A stretch of DNA of 64,000 nucleotides from assembly GCA_030340625.1 (NCBI GenBank), contig JAOPHQ010003129.1, forward strand, positions 481,001 through 545,000, read 5' to 3'. The notes under the pieces were generated by a model. It was not told where the DNA came from, did no database searches, and was given only the letters and a program-made list of their open reading frames with translations. This document shows, one piece after another, positions 36,544-47,248 of this stretch. The position numbers were made by a program, and so were the translations under genes. Numbering within the stretch: position 1 is the stretch's first letter; each line of letters starts with the position of its first letter. Origin of the DNA: Merluccius polli. Its lineage: Eukaryota; Chordata; Actinopteri; Gadiformes; Merlucciidae.

Positions 36544-36576
36544 ATCACAAGCTGCTACATGATGTAAACCCTGAGA
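36544..36576 (+). CDS. unc5d: unc5d 33-nt microexon, juxtamembrane linker
   Basis: This exon of only 33 nt (phase 1 to 1) lies between tctctgcag and gtgagt. Joined to the preceding exon's last base it encodes NHKLLHDVNPE, which aligns with DKKPLHEIKPQ of human UNC5D. It lies between TSP1 repeat 2 and the membrane helix. Skipping it keeps the frame and the downstream Ser codon, so two isoforms differing by 11 residues are possible. The homologous exon is known to be alternatively spliced in other UNC5 genes (UNC5B exon 8). The upstream intron is a (TC)-rich tract with TGC just before the acceptor, as seen at many neuronal microexons. It is too short for ORF-based gene finding and was found by phase and homology. 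Confidence 0.88.
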
Positions 36577-38049
36577 GTGAGTCTGCTCTTCTGTGGATCA
36601 CCCCATTCATCATTAAGCACCTCACCACCACCCCATCCCTCCTCTCCCCTCCGGCCTCAGTAATGACAAGGTCTGAGTGTACAACACTCAAGGTGACCAA
36701 CGGAGGAGGCGGAGGACGGGCGCTTTTCTTTATCACACAAGTGGCTATGTCCCACTTGACAGCAAACACGCTGCGGCCGCCATGTTTTATTTTGTGCTTC
36801 ATCCCACCCTGACCCCCTGCGCCTATTTTAACACAGCAGTCATCCTGCGCTCCCGCTAGCGATTAGCGTGCGCTGTCCAACGCTCACTTTAATGCCCCGG
36901 CTTAGCTTTTTTGGGTTGTTTTTTTTCCGGCCGCCGCTCAGGCTCAAACCATGAGATATAAATTGGTTGTGACAGGTGAACATGTGCTATATTGTGGGGG
37001 ATTAATGGCTTGTAATCATCGCAAACGGGCAAATTTGACCAATTTGCGTCCCTGTCCTGCGATTCCCACGGTGGCTTTCAATCACACACCGGCGTTGAGC
37101 CCTGCGAGCTACAAAGTGAATGTCAGCTGCTACCTGGCCGGACCCTCATTAACCTGCCACGCTTGCGTAAGGCAGGGCTGGGTGCCACCGCCGTAATTGA
37201 CGGCAAAGCCAGAACGGTTTGACGGAGAGAGCTCTGAAAGGGAATGGCGCTGGCTGGGCGCGTAGCCGCGGATGAATGCGCTCCTGCGATCATTCCCTGT
37301 GACTGCGGCTGACCACCGGGCCTCTTGGACACGGACGGGCGGCGCAACAGGCAGTTCAAAGTAATTAACTCGTGTGTCTTGCCACCGGAGTGTCACAGTG
37401 TGGACAGTTTGGAGACGGGGGGCGGACGCATTCGTTTGTTCCCAGGTGCGCCGCATAATGTGGTGTCGGCAGACGGACAGCTGCTTCGGCTTCAGACTTC
37501 GCTCTCGCTCTCACGCTCCCTCGCTCTGCTTTCCATCCGCTCTACGCCGCTTACAGCGCTCTGCTCCATGGCTCACCGTTTTGGTTTTGTCCTTGAATGT
37601 CTTCTTTATTGTCTTGTATAATCGCACCCACAGCACCTCATACCGTTCCCCCTCATCTCTTATCCACTCTCGTATCGGAGACGTTTTGATTTCACTGGGT
37701 TCATTTGATCAGTGGATCAAAGTCGTGCCGAGTAAACTGAAAAGTGTACTTTGGATATTTGGTTTTTGGTTTACTGTTCAATGCGTCCACATAGGATAAA
37801 TGTAGGAGGATCACCAAGTGGTTCGGGTGTTTGACTCCTAGCCGAAAAAGGTTTGGGGATCAAACCCTAATGCAATTTTAGTGACCACAGGTTCGATTCC
37901 CACCGCAGATCATGTCATTCCCGCTCTCTTTCAAGCCACTGTCCTGCCTGTCTTCACTCTCCTGTCCGTAAAGGCCAGGCGAGGAATAAAAACAGACATG
38001 TGTTCAACACAGCCGTGCCTTGTCATGCGTGTTCTGTGTGCTTGTGAAG
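36577..38049 (+). other. unc5d: intron between microexon and transmembrane exon
   Basis: This 1.5-kb intron is mostly moderate-GC sequence with no clear repeat until a tRNA-derived SINE at 37805-37995, which ends about 55 nt before the next exon. Confidence 0.85.
37805..37995 (+). mobile_element. tRNA-derived SINE before the transmembrane exon
   Basis: Box A-like CACCAAGTGGTTCGGGTG and box B GGTTCGATTCCC (37890-37901) are followed by the 'tcattcccgctctctttcaa' body and an A-rich end 'ggaataaaaaca'. It ends about 55 nt before the exon. Confidence 0.75.
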
Positions 38050-38235
38050 GTGTGGACAGCTCCAACGAGGTGGCGCTGTACTCGGGGCTGGCGGCGGGCG
38101 TGGTGGCAGTGGCGGTGCTGGTGGCCTCCGTCCTGCTGTACCGGAAGAGCCAGCGGGACTACGGCGTTGATGTCATCGACTCGTCGGCGCTCACCGGCGG
38201 CTTCCAGTCCTTCAACTTTAAGACGGCCCGCCAAG
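38050..38235 (+). CDS. unc5d: unc5d exon: transmembrane helix and start of cytoplasmic tail
   Basis: This 186-nt exon (phase 1 to 1) lies between cttgtgaag and gtaaga. It encodes SVDSSNEVALYSGL, a hydrophobic span of about 20 residues (AAGVVAVAVLVASVLLY), then RKSQRDYGVDVIDSS and ALTGGFQSFNFKTARQ. The basic residues after the hydrophobic span fit a type I membrane orientation. DVID at 38169-38180 occupies the place of the caspase site of UNC5 dependence receptors (DITD in UNC5B); cleavage here is inferred. The acceptor is weak: A at -3 and a TG-rich rather than pyrimidine-rich tract. YGVDVIDSSALTGGFQ is nearly identical to human UNC5D. Confidence 0.95.
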
Positions 38236-38277
38236 GTAAGAATGGGTGGGAGAGGGAGACTGTTATGTAATAACCAC

Positions 38278-38365
38278 CAGCACCAAGCATGGTACCCAAT
38301 ACGCTACAAAACACACCAAGCATGGTACCAAATATGTTACAAAACACATCAAACATGGTACCAAA
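38278..38365. repeat. 28-bp repeat, 3 copies
   Basis: Units 'catggtaccaaat(a/g)' then 'tacaaaacacacc', 40 bp after the transmembrane exon. Confidence 0.85.
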
Positions 38366-38868
38366 TGTGCTACAAAATGAGCAACAAAAAAGCAATACGA
38401 GCGAGAACAAAAGCTCATCATCATCATACTCATCATCAGTAGTTAACCCATTTAATTTAATTTCACCCACTCCTTGGCCCAGGCAACGACCCTTCACCAC
38501 CAGAGATGGCGATGGCGCTATGGTTTAATACCAGTGTGTGGTTGCACTTTAATTGGAGGCAGCGGTGTGGAGGATCACAGTCCAAGGTGCTTGAAGCCAA
38601 GCCATCACAGAGCCCCTCCTCCCTCCCTTCCCCTCCCACCAGACGGGCCTCCCTCCTTCTGATGGATGGCCCGGTTTGCATTGAGCAGCACAGACAACAC
38701 CTTCCCTATCTGCTTAGGATTTATAGCCCCCCCCCCCCCCCTCCCCTCCCCTGGCCCACCACCGCCATCTCCCCCATGCTGCCTGAATGGAGGCCTGTCC
38801 TTCTGTTTTGACAGACCTGCTTCTCTGTTATTGTGAAGCCTGAGATAATCAATCCGATAGACACCCGC

Positions 38869-38896
38869 TACCCCCCCCCCCCCCCCCCCCCCCCCG
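38869..38896. repeat. poly-C run
   Basis: More than 20 consecutive C with few interruptions; comparable C or G runs occur at 25949, 44786, 50119 and 61223. Lengths in the assembly are unreliable. Confidence 0.9.
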
Positions 38897-40099
38897 CGCC
38901 GCCCACCGCCCGCCCTCCACCCCACTTCCCCCAGCGGACCCCACGCACTTGACTGTCAGGCGACCAATCTCCCCCCTCAGATTGAGCCCACGCCTGATGG
39001 ATAAATGTGAAGCGCATGGAACACTGAACATCAATTGCATTTTTATTTTTTTTCCCCCCGTTGTTGTGCACATCAATAACTTGTGTTGTGTTGGCGCCGG
39101 TGTGCGAGGGGCGCGGGCCGTCCTGGGCAGCCCTTCGCTACAGCCGCTCATAACGCCGCCTCTGACACTTCTGGGTTAGCGCAAGTGATAGCCATCGGCG
39201 CCGCACGTTATCCATCCCAGCTGTGGGCCGTGACAGCACAGCACAGCACAGCGGAGCCCCGCCCCACGCTGCCGCGAGTCCACCGTGGCCCCGGGCCGTG
39301 TCCCTTTGGCTCCTCACATGCTCACGACCCTACCCTTGTCGCCACGCAATTGGGGGGAGGGAGGGAGAGAGAGAGAGAGAGAGTGCGCTCTCTGTCCGGA
39401 AGGCCATCAATCCTGTTTAAAATAGGGCAGCATGGCCCCCTTCCCCACTGTGTTCTGAGCCAATCACAATCACTCCTCTATCTCTCTCTCTCTCGCTCTT
39501 GCTCTCTCTCTCTCTCGATCTCTGCTTAGCCAAGTAAGTGCCCCTGCTCCCCCCTTCCTCTCTTCATATCGTAGCTCCAGTTTTAGAGGCCTGTTTTTTT
39601 TATTTCCTCCTCACTCTGACCTAGTTTTAGGCGAGTAACATTTGTTTTGAACGGTTTAGCGTATTTTCTCACAAACAAACTGTGGCTGCAGAGGTGTGAT
39701 GGAAACCTCCCAAAAACCTGAAAACACCGACCACTTAAAGAGCGACTTTAATCGCAAATCGCTGTGCTTCTCCATGCTTGATAATGACCCGGGAAGCTGA
39801 GGAGAGAGAGGGGGAGAGAGAGAGAGAGCTCTCAGAGGCTTGAAGACACTGGTAAACGCTTGAGTCTGTGGACCTGACCCTGTCTCTCCGCATTACCCCA
39901 CAACCTGACTGATTTTTAATCAGAGCCCCAATCCCAGACCTATCCCTCAAGGTATTCAACCCCACCTTCAATTTCATTAACTTCCCTCTCATCCCCCGAC
40001 CAGCTGCCTGACCGTCCGTCCAGCCATCCCATCACGGCATCACAGAGCCTCTCTTAAAGATGCACACTCAGGTGATAATCTGATGATACCCCTCCACCA

Positions 40100-40290
40100 G
40101 GGAGGAGAGAGAGGAGAGGGGAGAGAGGAGGGGAGGGGAGCTGGAGACGAGGGGGTAGGGGGGAGGAGGGGAGGGGAGGAGGAGAGAGGAGAGGGAGGAA
40201 AGGAGGAGGAGAGAAGAGGGGGGGGATTCAGTGAAAATCATATGTCAGATGGATGGAGGAGGGGGAGGTAGAGAGGGGTTGAGGAGAGGA
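40100..40290. repeat. GGAGA-rich purine tract
   Basis: About 190 nt of (GGGGA/GGAGA)n. It is purine-only on the coding strand. Confidence 0.9.
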
Positions 40291-40989
40291 GGATGGAGCT
40301 TCCAGCAGATGCAGTTTCTGCCCCAAGACACCAATGGATAGATCACAAAAAACTATCTATCGACAAATGTATGTTTCCTGAAAGTTTGCATATTTTAATA
40401 TCTGTACACTGGTATTTTTTGTATATCTTGAACTATGAACTAAACTAAAGTTTCAGTGCAAACTTTGGCTTTGTATGGCTTCAAGCCCTTTCTTCTCTAC
40501 CCTTAATGCCTCCTGCCATGAAGTTCACCGAGGCCACATTTCTCCATGGTTCTCTATAGACAGTAGAGGCAGACGTTTATTTATACAGGAATACATCCCA
40601 TTTTGACTGAGCCCATCATTTCATATTATTATTATGTTTGAACAAAAGTGAAGGCTGCAGTGAAAAGTTACAAATAATGTTAATCAAAAGGGAAGATAGA
40701 CAGTTCAGGCGGTATAAAATACATTTTTGATCTACATGGCAATCTTAAGAATCCCCGTCTTCACAAATATCTATTCATCACCAAATCAACACCAAATATA
40801 TTCAAACAACCCGTACCGAGACACCTGTGGTGTTAAATTATAATATAAAATAAAAAATAAGTTGTTCAATCCTTTGTACATCTCCCATTACCTTGGCCCA
40901 GATATATTTTCCAATTGTGCATCATCTCATGCTTTCCTTTCTACTAAATTAAAATGACTGAGAAAGCGAGAGAGAGGGATAGAGATGTA

Positions 40990-41021
40990 GATTAAACATG
41001 AGAGAGACAGAGAGAGAGAAA

Positions 41022-41053
<32 letters not shown>

Positions 41054-41075
41054 CAGAGAGACAGAGAGAGAGAGA
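40990..41075. repeat. (GA)n microsatellite
   Basis: GA tract with ACA interruptions. Confidence 0.93.
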
Positions 41076-41390
41076 TCATGGAGATGGATGTAACACTTGA
41101 TCAACTTCCTCCTGGAGCTCGCCGATGGTAATTAACTATTTCCCTAAAAATAATATTAGCCCCTGCCCGCCTCCTTCACCCCCCCTCACCCCTGGCTGGG
41201 CAGCAGCAGCTGGGCATCAAGGACATGTTGACTGCTCCTATCTTGGCACGGCATGCGTCCTGGGGCTCCCGGGGTTCAGGGGCGCTCCAGATCGATGCAG
41301 CCCATCTCCTGCTCCTCCTGGCCCTGCCCTCGGGAGACCGGGGGGCAGACGATGATGATGAAGACTCCACTCTGTTACCCCTACCGCCTC

Positions 41391-41475
41391 CTTTTCCTCC
41401 TCCTCCTCCTCCTCCTCCTCCTCCTCCTCCTCCTCCTCCTCCTCCTCCTCCTCCTCCTCCTCCTCCTCCTCCTCC
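41391..41475. repeat. (CTC)n trinucleotide repeat
   Basis: About 27 perfect CCT units, followed by about 300 bp of decayed 'cctcctcc' sequence. The proline/leucine and glutamate frames over it are artefacts. Confidence 0.95.
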
Positions 41476-42568
41476 CTACCCACCTTCTCCTACTCCCTCA
41501 CCCCACCTCCTCCTCCACCCCCCCACCTCCTCCACCCCGCACCTACCTCCTCATACTCCCTCACCACACCTCCTCCTCCTCCTTCACCCACCCTGCTCCT
41601 CCACCCCCCCCCACCCACCTTCTCCGAATCCCCCACTCCACCTCCTCCTCCATCCCCTACCTCCTCCTCCCCACCCGCATTTTCGTACTCCCTCACTCCA
41701 CCTCCTCCTCCTCCACCACCACTCCCACCTCCTCCAGCCCCCGGCCTGCTCCTCCTCTCCTCCTTTCCCGTCCTTCGCTGGGAGATGACTTTGTCCACAG
41801 AAGAGCTGACTCCAGCAGATGGATTATGGAGATCAAGCTGAGTGTGTCGAGTAATTAAATCTGACGACCCGACCGTGGCTCTGTGCCACAGCACCTTGCT
41901 GCTCCTCCCTCCCTCCCTCCCTCCCTCCCTCCCGTCCTTCCTCCCCCTCCCATGCACCGGCCGCATGCTCGCAGATGTTGTCTTAAACTGTAAGCGGTGA
42001 GGGATGTTGGCAGAAGTTTTTTTCCCAAGTCGTGATTTGTGTCCAGCTCGCAACGAGCAAAGTTTTCCGCTTTTTTTTCTCCCCACCTTTACTAATGCTA
42101 CGGGTAATGTAGAATGACAGCTCCAAGCGCTCCAGCTGTGTACTGCTATGACTGCAATCTGGGCATGTGAGCGGTAGAAGCCAAAGTTACACACACTTTT
42201 CAGGTATACATACAATGTAGGAAAAATATTTCAGATTACAGCAGGTGGTAAAAAGTACATTGTGGTCCTCACTACAACAATGCAGTGACAGAGTGTGTGT
42301 GTGTGTGTGTGTGTGTCTGTCTGTTTGACTGTGTGTGAGTGAGTGTGTGCAGAGCACCAGCATAGCAGTGACTTGTTAAAATATCAGTGCAACAAGGAAT
42401 GGTTTAAATAGTTCCTACATTGAGTATGTGACTACAATTAGGCAGTTATGAAATGTTTTTTATAGGTTTTTAATATATTATATATATTTATATTATATTA
42501 TATTCTGGAGGACAGCGGGAGAGAAGGGTAAGATATGGAAGAGGGAGGGACCTCGTGACATCCTGACC

Positions 42569-42612
42569 TTGTGTGTGTGTGTGTGTGTTTGTGTCTACCC
42601 CCCCCCCTCCAC
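42569..42612. repeat. unc5d: (TG)n plus C run before the linker exon
   Basis: About 12 TG units then nine C, ending within 12 nt of the acceptor. Confidence 0.9.
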
Positions 42613-42620
42613 TCCAACAG

Positions 42621-42996
42621 GTAACCCCCTCCTGCTCAACTCCTCCATCCAGCCGGAGCTGACGGTGGGCCGCGCCTACAGCGCCCCGCTCTGCTACCAG
42701 GACGCCATCGACAAGGAGCTGTTCGACCCGCTGCCCGACATCAAGGTGAAGGTTCAGAGCTCCTTCATGGTGTCGCTGAGCGTGGCGGAGCGGGCGGAGG
42801 TCCACGGCAAGGCCCCGCCCGCTGATGCCTTTCCCAGCAGCCTAAAGCGGGACTTCTGTGGGACCACCGAGAGACGTTCGAAACCCCCGCCACCCCCCGA
42901 CCCTCAACGGACCCCCGGCGGCCGGCGCCGAGGAGCGGTGGAGGACCACCGGGGTGTTCGGACACGCCGGCGGGCGGCTGGTGGTGCCCAACACGG
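42621..42996 (+). CDS. unc5d: unc5d exon: cytoplasmic linker and start of ZU5, with frame break
   Basis: This exon lies between ctccaacag and gtgaga. It starts in phase 1 with NPLLLNSSIQPELTV, then FDPLPDIKVKVQSSFMVSL and SVAERAEVHGK, all close to UNC5D. It ends RTTGVFGHAGGRLVVPNTG, the conserved start of ZU5, but in the +1 frame. The exon is 376 nt, whereas a phase 1 to 1 exon must be a multiple of three. The shift falls after 42845 (the second frame has a stop at 42843) and before about 42930, a stretch with several C runs (42891-42919). A one-base assembly error is the simplest explanation; a real lesion or unusual splicing is possible. Read straight through, the first frame stops in the following intron at 42998. 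Confidence 0.9.
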
Positions 42997-43219
42997 GTGA
43001 GACGATGGGAGAGGGAAGGGCTGGAGGTGGAGGAGGAGGGAGTGCGAGAAGGGGGAGGGAGGAGGAGGAGGGGGGGGGGGGGGGGGAAGAAGGGGGGAGG
43101 AGTGAGAAAGAGGAGGAGGGGTGGAGGAGGAGGCTTGGAGGAAATAATCCCAAGGAGAGAGAGAGAGATTTGTTACCAATATAACAAATGGTAACAGTTT
43201 GTTACCAATGTGTCCAATG

Positions 43220-43790
43220 TGTCTAAGTTTAAAGGGTGAATATAGAGGGCATTAAGGAGCAGGTAGGGGTTAGACCAGGGGTATCAAAGGTACGGCCCAT
43301 GGGCCAGAACCGGCCGGCCAAAGGGTCAAATCCAGCCCACTGGATGACTTTGTAAAATGTGAAAATTACAGAAAATCATTCATTTTGATTTTTAAATGGT
43401 TTGCAAGGCAGGGGATAACTTAACCTCTTCCTCAATAGCTTCCACTTTAGTTGGTGTGGTGATGCCAGCATTACTACACAGCGCCCTGTTTGTTTGTGCC
43501 CTTGTAGATGCAGATGTCATGAGAGTATACCGATTGAATGTGGAAAAACAACATATTGTTGAAATTACTATTTTTCGTAACACATCTGAGGACGTTTTCA
43601 AAATGTACTTGTACTTGACACTAAAATAAATAGAAAATGTTATTTATAGGTTATTATGCATTGGGCTGTATGTGACCCATGAACTAAAATTAGTTTGACA
43701 CCCCTGGGTTAGACGGTGAATACAGAGGTCATTTAGGGCATCTTGCTCAATAATGACTACAGGTAAACTGCATACATTAGTCGTATTGTG
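43220..43790 (-). mobile_element. older SINE-like repeat split by a hAT-type insertion
   Basis: 'cattaaggagcaggtagggg' before and 'catcttgctcaataatga' after the insertion match the uninterrupted copy at 48886-48950. Together they form part of a reversed teleost SINE. Confidence 0.6.
43276..43706. mobile_element. hAT-type non-autonomous element
   Basis: 431 bp, starting CAGGGGTATCAAAGG and ending TTTGACACCCCTG (inverted termini), flanked by the 8-bp direct repeat GGTTAGAC at 43268-43275 and 43707-43714. 'acggcccatgggcc' near the start and 'gtgacccatgaac' near the end are typical of a hAT family widespread in vertebrates. The 77-codon frame inside is not a gene. Confidence 0.88.
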
Positions 43791-44785
43791 AATCTTTTTG
43801 TATTCTCCATTGAGAGTAACTCGATGCAGAACCTCTCCTGTGTTTCAGTTGTGGTTTCCTACCAAATCACTGTGATGTAGAACGAGTCCTTCAATATGTC
43901 CTCCTGCATTGTGTGATCGGTTGCTAGGAGCCAAAGGTGCTGTTGCTAAGGCCGGTATGCGTTTGTTATTCCTCTTCCATCCTCTGCTCTCGTGAGGTCG
44001 CCGTGCCAACATGCGTGGCACGCCACATGGATGAGCTCGCAGGGAGATGGGGGTGGGGGTCGGGGGGGCGCTGCTTTTACAGTACGGTCAACAGCCCGCG
44101 TGAACCGTCGCACTCAACACTCGCGGCCCCCGTGCATGTAGAGGGGTGATGTGCTCATGGTCACACAACGAGGAGCGCGGCGAAATCAGCCGCCGCCGTC
44201 AAGTGGGGGGAATCACTCTGGTCAAGTGGAGCACTTAGACTTCTTGTACGTGGCGGCCGGCGTTCATATTAGGACGACACCCGCACCCAGCTTTTGATGG
44301 CAGGTTACTTAACCTCTCCTTTTCTCTTTCTGCTTTTCGTGCCCTGACGGAGGTTTAATCAGAACCACTGTAGCACAAGTACAGCCGCCAGACGCGGCGG
44401 GGAATAGTGCACCATTAAAAGCCAACCTTCAAAGTGTGCTTTTTCGATGAGGACGTTTTTCAATAACTGCGTATTTAGGTTGCCACTTTTTTTCCTCGCA
44501 GTTTTCTATCGAGAGATCCACTTCAGATTGCATCGCTGAATCACTGTGGTGATTTCTGTCGAGATCGCAGCAGACCTAACAGTGCAGATGTTTATTTAAT
44601 GGTTTCTAACCTGAGTTTATTTAATGGATGGTGAAATGTGCATTCGGGAGATGGCAAGAGGTATTAGAAAATGTTCCTTTTGTAAGACCTGCCAAGACAA
44701 AAAAAAAAAGACAAAAAAAAGAAACCTTCCTTGTTTATCTGTTGCCTCCCTGCCCCTTCTCCCTCCCCGCTGCCTCTCTCGCCCA

Positions 44786-44814
44786 CCCCCCCCCCCCCCC
44801 CCCCCCCCCCCCCC
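44786..44814. repeat. poly-C run
   Basis: About 28 uninterrupted C. Confidence 0.9.
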
Positions 44815-45199
44815 GCCTCCCTCTCTCCCGCCGAGTGGTTCGGGCGCCGCAGCGTTTCATTTGCTCTCTGCTCTTCAAAGTGAGCGGGGCTGCGGTGTCG
44901 CGGCAGATGAATGGTGTCGGGGAAGCAGGGCGAGAGACCCATTGTTCTCTCGGCACGCCGCAGAAGCCGCCGCTCGCTGGCTGTAAGATGTCACATCAAG
45001 AGGGAAAGTTTAGAGAACATTGCCAGTCGAGCAGAGTTCAGGATAAACAGGGAAATGGTTCCAGCTATACTTGGCCTAGTATGTCATTGTGAACAGGTGT
45101 GCAGGCACACAGATAGGAGCATCGGAGAATCAATTGTCGGGTCAACTAAAATTGTATTGTGAATTTAATATTGCTACTGGAAGTGGATCCGTGCAGGCA

Positions 45200-45346
45200 C
45201 ACACACATGCACACACACGCACGCGCACGCGCACACACACACTTACAAACAAACACACACACTCCTACAAACATACACACACACACTTACACACAAATTA
45301 ACACACTCCTACAAACATACACACACACACTTACACACAAATTAAC
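45200..45346. repeat. CA-rich tract with a 46-bp duplication
   Basis: The unit containing 'actcctacaaacatacacac' and 'cttacacacaaattaac' is present twice, about 100 nt before the ZU5 part 2 exon. Confidence 0.88.
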
Positions 45347-45452
45347 AACAAAAAAAAAAAACATGCCTGCCTGCATGTGATACATTTGATACATTGCTCT
45401 GTGATTGGTCGGTGATGATGGATTGCTTGCTGATTGGTCGGTGTTTCCCCAG

Positions 45453-45537
45453 GGGTGAGTGTACTGGTGCCGCAGGGGGCCGTGCCGGAGGGGTCGTCCT
45501 GGGAGCTCTACGCAGCCATCCGTCCGGGAGAGCCCAG
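45453..45537 (+). CDS. unc5d: unc5d exon: ZU5 domain, part 2
   Basis: This 85-nt exon (phase 1 to 2) lies between tttccccag and gtgagt. It encodes GVSVLVPQGAVPEGSSWELY and AAIRPGEP, continuing the ZU5 domain. The family signature is G-V-S-[LV]-L-[IV]-P-x-G-A-[IV]-P. ZU5 packs with the UPA and death domains in the closed, autoinhibited receptor. The exon is followed by the largest intron in the window (13.8 kb). Confidence 0.93.
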
Positions 45538-47215
45538 GTGAGTCTCCTGCACCAGGCAGGGTCACTTTGGCACTTTATGCCGCGATCATGTTCACCGTGT
45601 AAAATCCTAAAATCCTTGGTCTGGGGGCGCGGCTCGCTACACGTTTGACGGCGATGCATTCAGTCTTAACAACTTGCCGTCAAGTTCACCTGGAATCGGG
45701 GAGGAGGGAGTCAGTGCTTCATTCGTCGACGACTGGGAACACATCGTATGAGGAGGTGTCGGACAGTAAGACGACGGTCAAAAAGACGCCACATTGCAGG
45801 CTGTGGACTGCGTCACGCCACACAGGGTTACGACCCCCAATCGGCATCTTCGCTACACTGTAATCCACGCTTTGCTCATGGGTACGAATCTGCAGGCAGT
45901 GTGTTTGTATATACAGAACCTTTATGAGACCTTTAAAAAAAAGTTTTCTTCATAAAAAATGTATCATCAAATATCTATAGCACACAAGCCAGCAATCAGC
46001 TGAACCCCGTATGCACATCAGGTGACCCCAAGTGGGTTTCAGACCCTCACTGATTTAGACCTCCCCCCTTGTCTCTGACCATCACCCGCTCCTCCACCCG
46101 GTCACCCCCGCCTCCACCAGCAGATATGACCATCGACCGCCTAACACCGCTGGCAGCTAACTCAGAAAGATGCGAGCGGCTAGGTATTACATTAATGTTG
46201 ATAGACGACTAGAGTCTACTTTTGCCCAGAGTCGTGCCGTGTGTGTGGTCTGGTGAAGACAAATACACCTGCTGTACCTGGTTGCTTGGTTACATCTTCC
46301 CCAACTGAATTTGTTTGGCGTGACCTTTCCACCTAAGTTGGTTCTGGGTTGAGAAATGTCGGTCAAACTGTTCACAAAGTCACATTATTTCTCATGAAGG
46401 TACTGCAGGCATTACAAATAGATATGGTATATATAATAGACATATAGATATATAGTCTGAAAAAAGAACACATTGCTGCTTTTTTGATTTAATACAACCT
46501 TTACAGTATAGATTTTGCAGCCGCTTGTCTTGCAATACGACTTGTATATATTTGATAGACTGAATCGCAGCACTATTGACGATAAATGTGTTGTATCTAA
46601 TGGGCTCTCTGCTATTTGCTACTTCCACTTTTAGGTGCGGCATTGAGCATCGCAAATCCCAACAGCTTTCATGATTGTGGCGTAAGCACAGCTGAGACAG
46701 ATTATGGTTTTACCAGCTAAATACCCCCACTGTTATTCATGTCTTAATTACTGCGGATTCCCTTTTAAGCAGATTAATATCACAGAATGACGCTCTGCTC
46801 TGTTTGTGGTCTGTGGTGCAGGCAGAGTTCAGACAGTAAGCTCTGTGATGTTGTTTACTCAACATATTTACTTAACCTTTTCCTCCGCACGCTTTGGAGT
46901 GACCTTTCTTACAGAACTTTTAGCGTCTGTGCCATTGCTCACCGATGGGTAACTGTAACTGTTACAGGTATACAGGTTTCAACTGGTTGAAAACGTTTGC
47001 TTTTATGATGGATATTAAATCTAAACGTTAATTCTGCATGATGATTTCAAAGTCATATGTCCATAGATGCTCATATATAAACACACACACACGTGCAAAC
47101 ACACACACACACTATTGTCTTTGCTCACTAGATTAGCAATGATCTGTTGAGTGACTAGTTGGGTGGTTGATTAATTATGATTGGAGTACTTAATTTTGTA
47201 TCCTATTTTTAAACA

Positions 47216-47216
<1 letters not shown>

Positions 47217-47247
<31 letters not shown>

Positions 47248-47248
47248 G
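47217..47248. repeat. (CA)n microsatellite
   Basis: A short CA tract; another lies at about 47082-47113. Confidence 0.85.

Larger units (their letters stand above)
38236..42620 (+). other. unc5d: intron between transmembrane and linker exons
   Basis: This 4.4-kb intron starts with a three-copy repeat of about 28 bp (38278-38365) and contains C runs, GA-rich tracts and a (CTC)n array. 40320-40960 and 41940-42290 are AT-rich without recognised features. Confidence 0.85.
42997..45452 (+). other. unc5d: intron between first two ZU5 exons
   Basis: This 2.5-kb intron contains a purine-rich GGA tract, a hAT-type element nested in an older repeat, a C31 run and a CA-rich tract. 43790-44690 has no recognised feature. 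Confidence 0.85.

Noticed and set aside
41225..42215. Pro/Leu-rich and Glu-rich frames of up to 241 codons
   Set aside because: They arise from (CTC)n and its decayed flanks; composition and lack of any domain argue against a gene.
43396..43629. 77-codon frame on the + strand
   Set aside because: It lies wholly inside the hAT-type non-autonomous element and shows no transposase motif.
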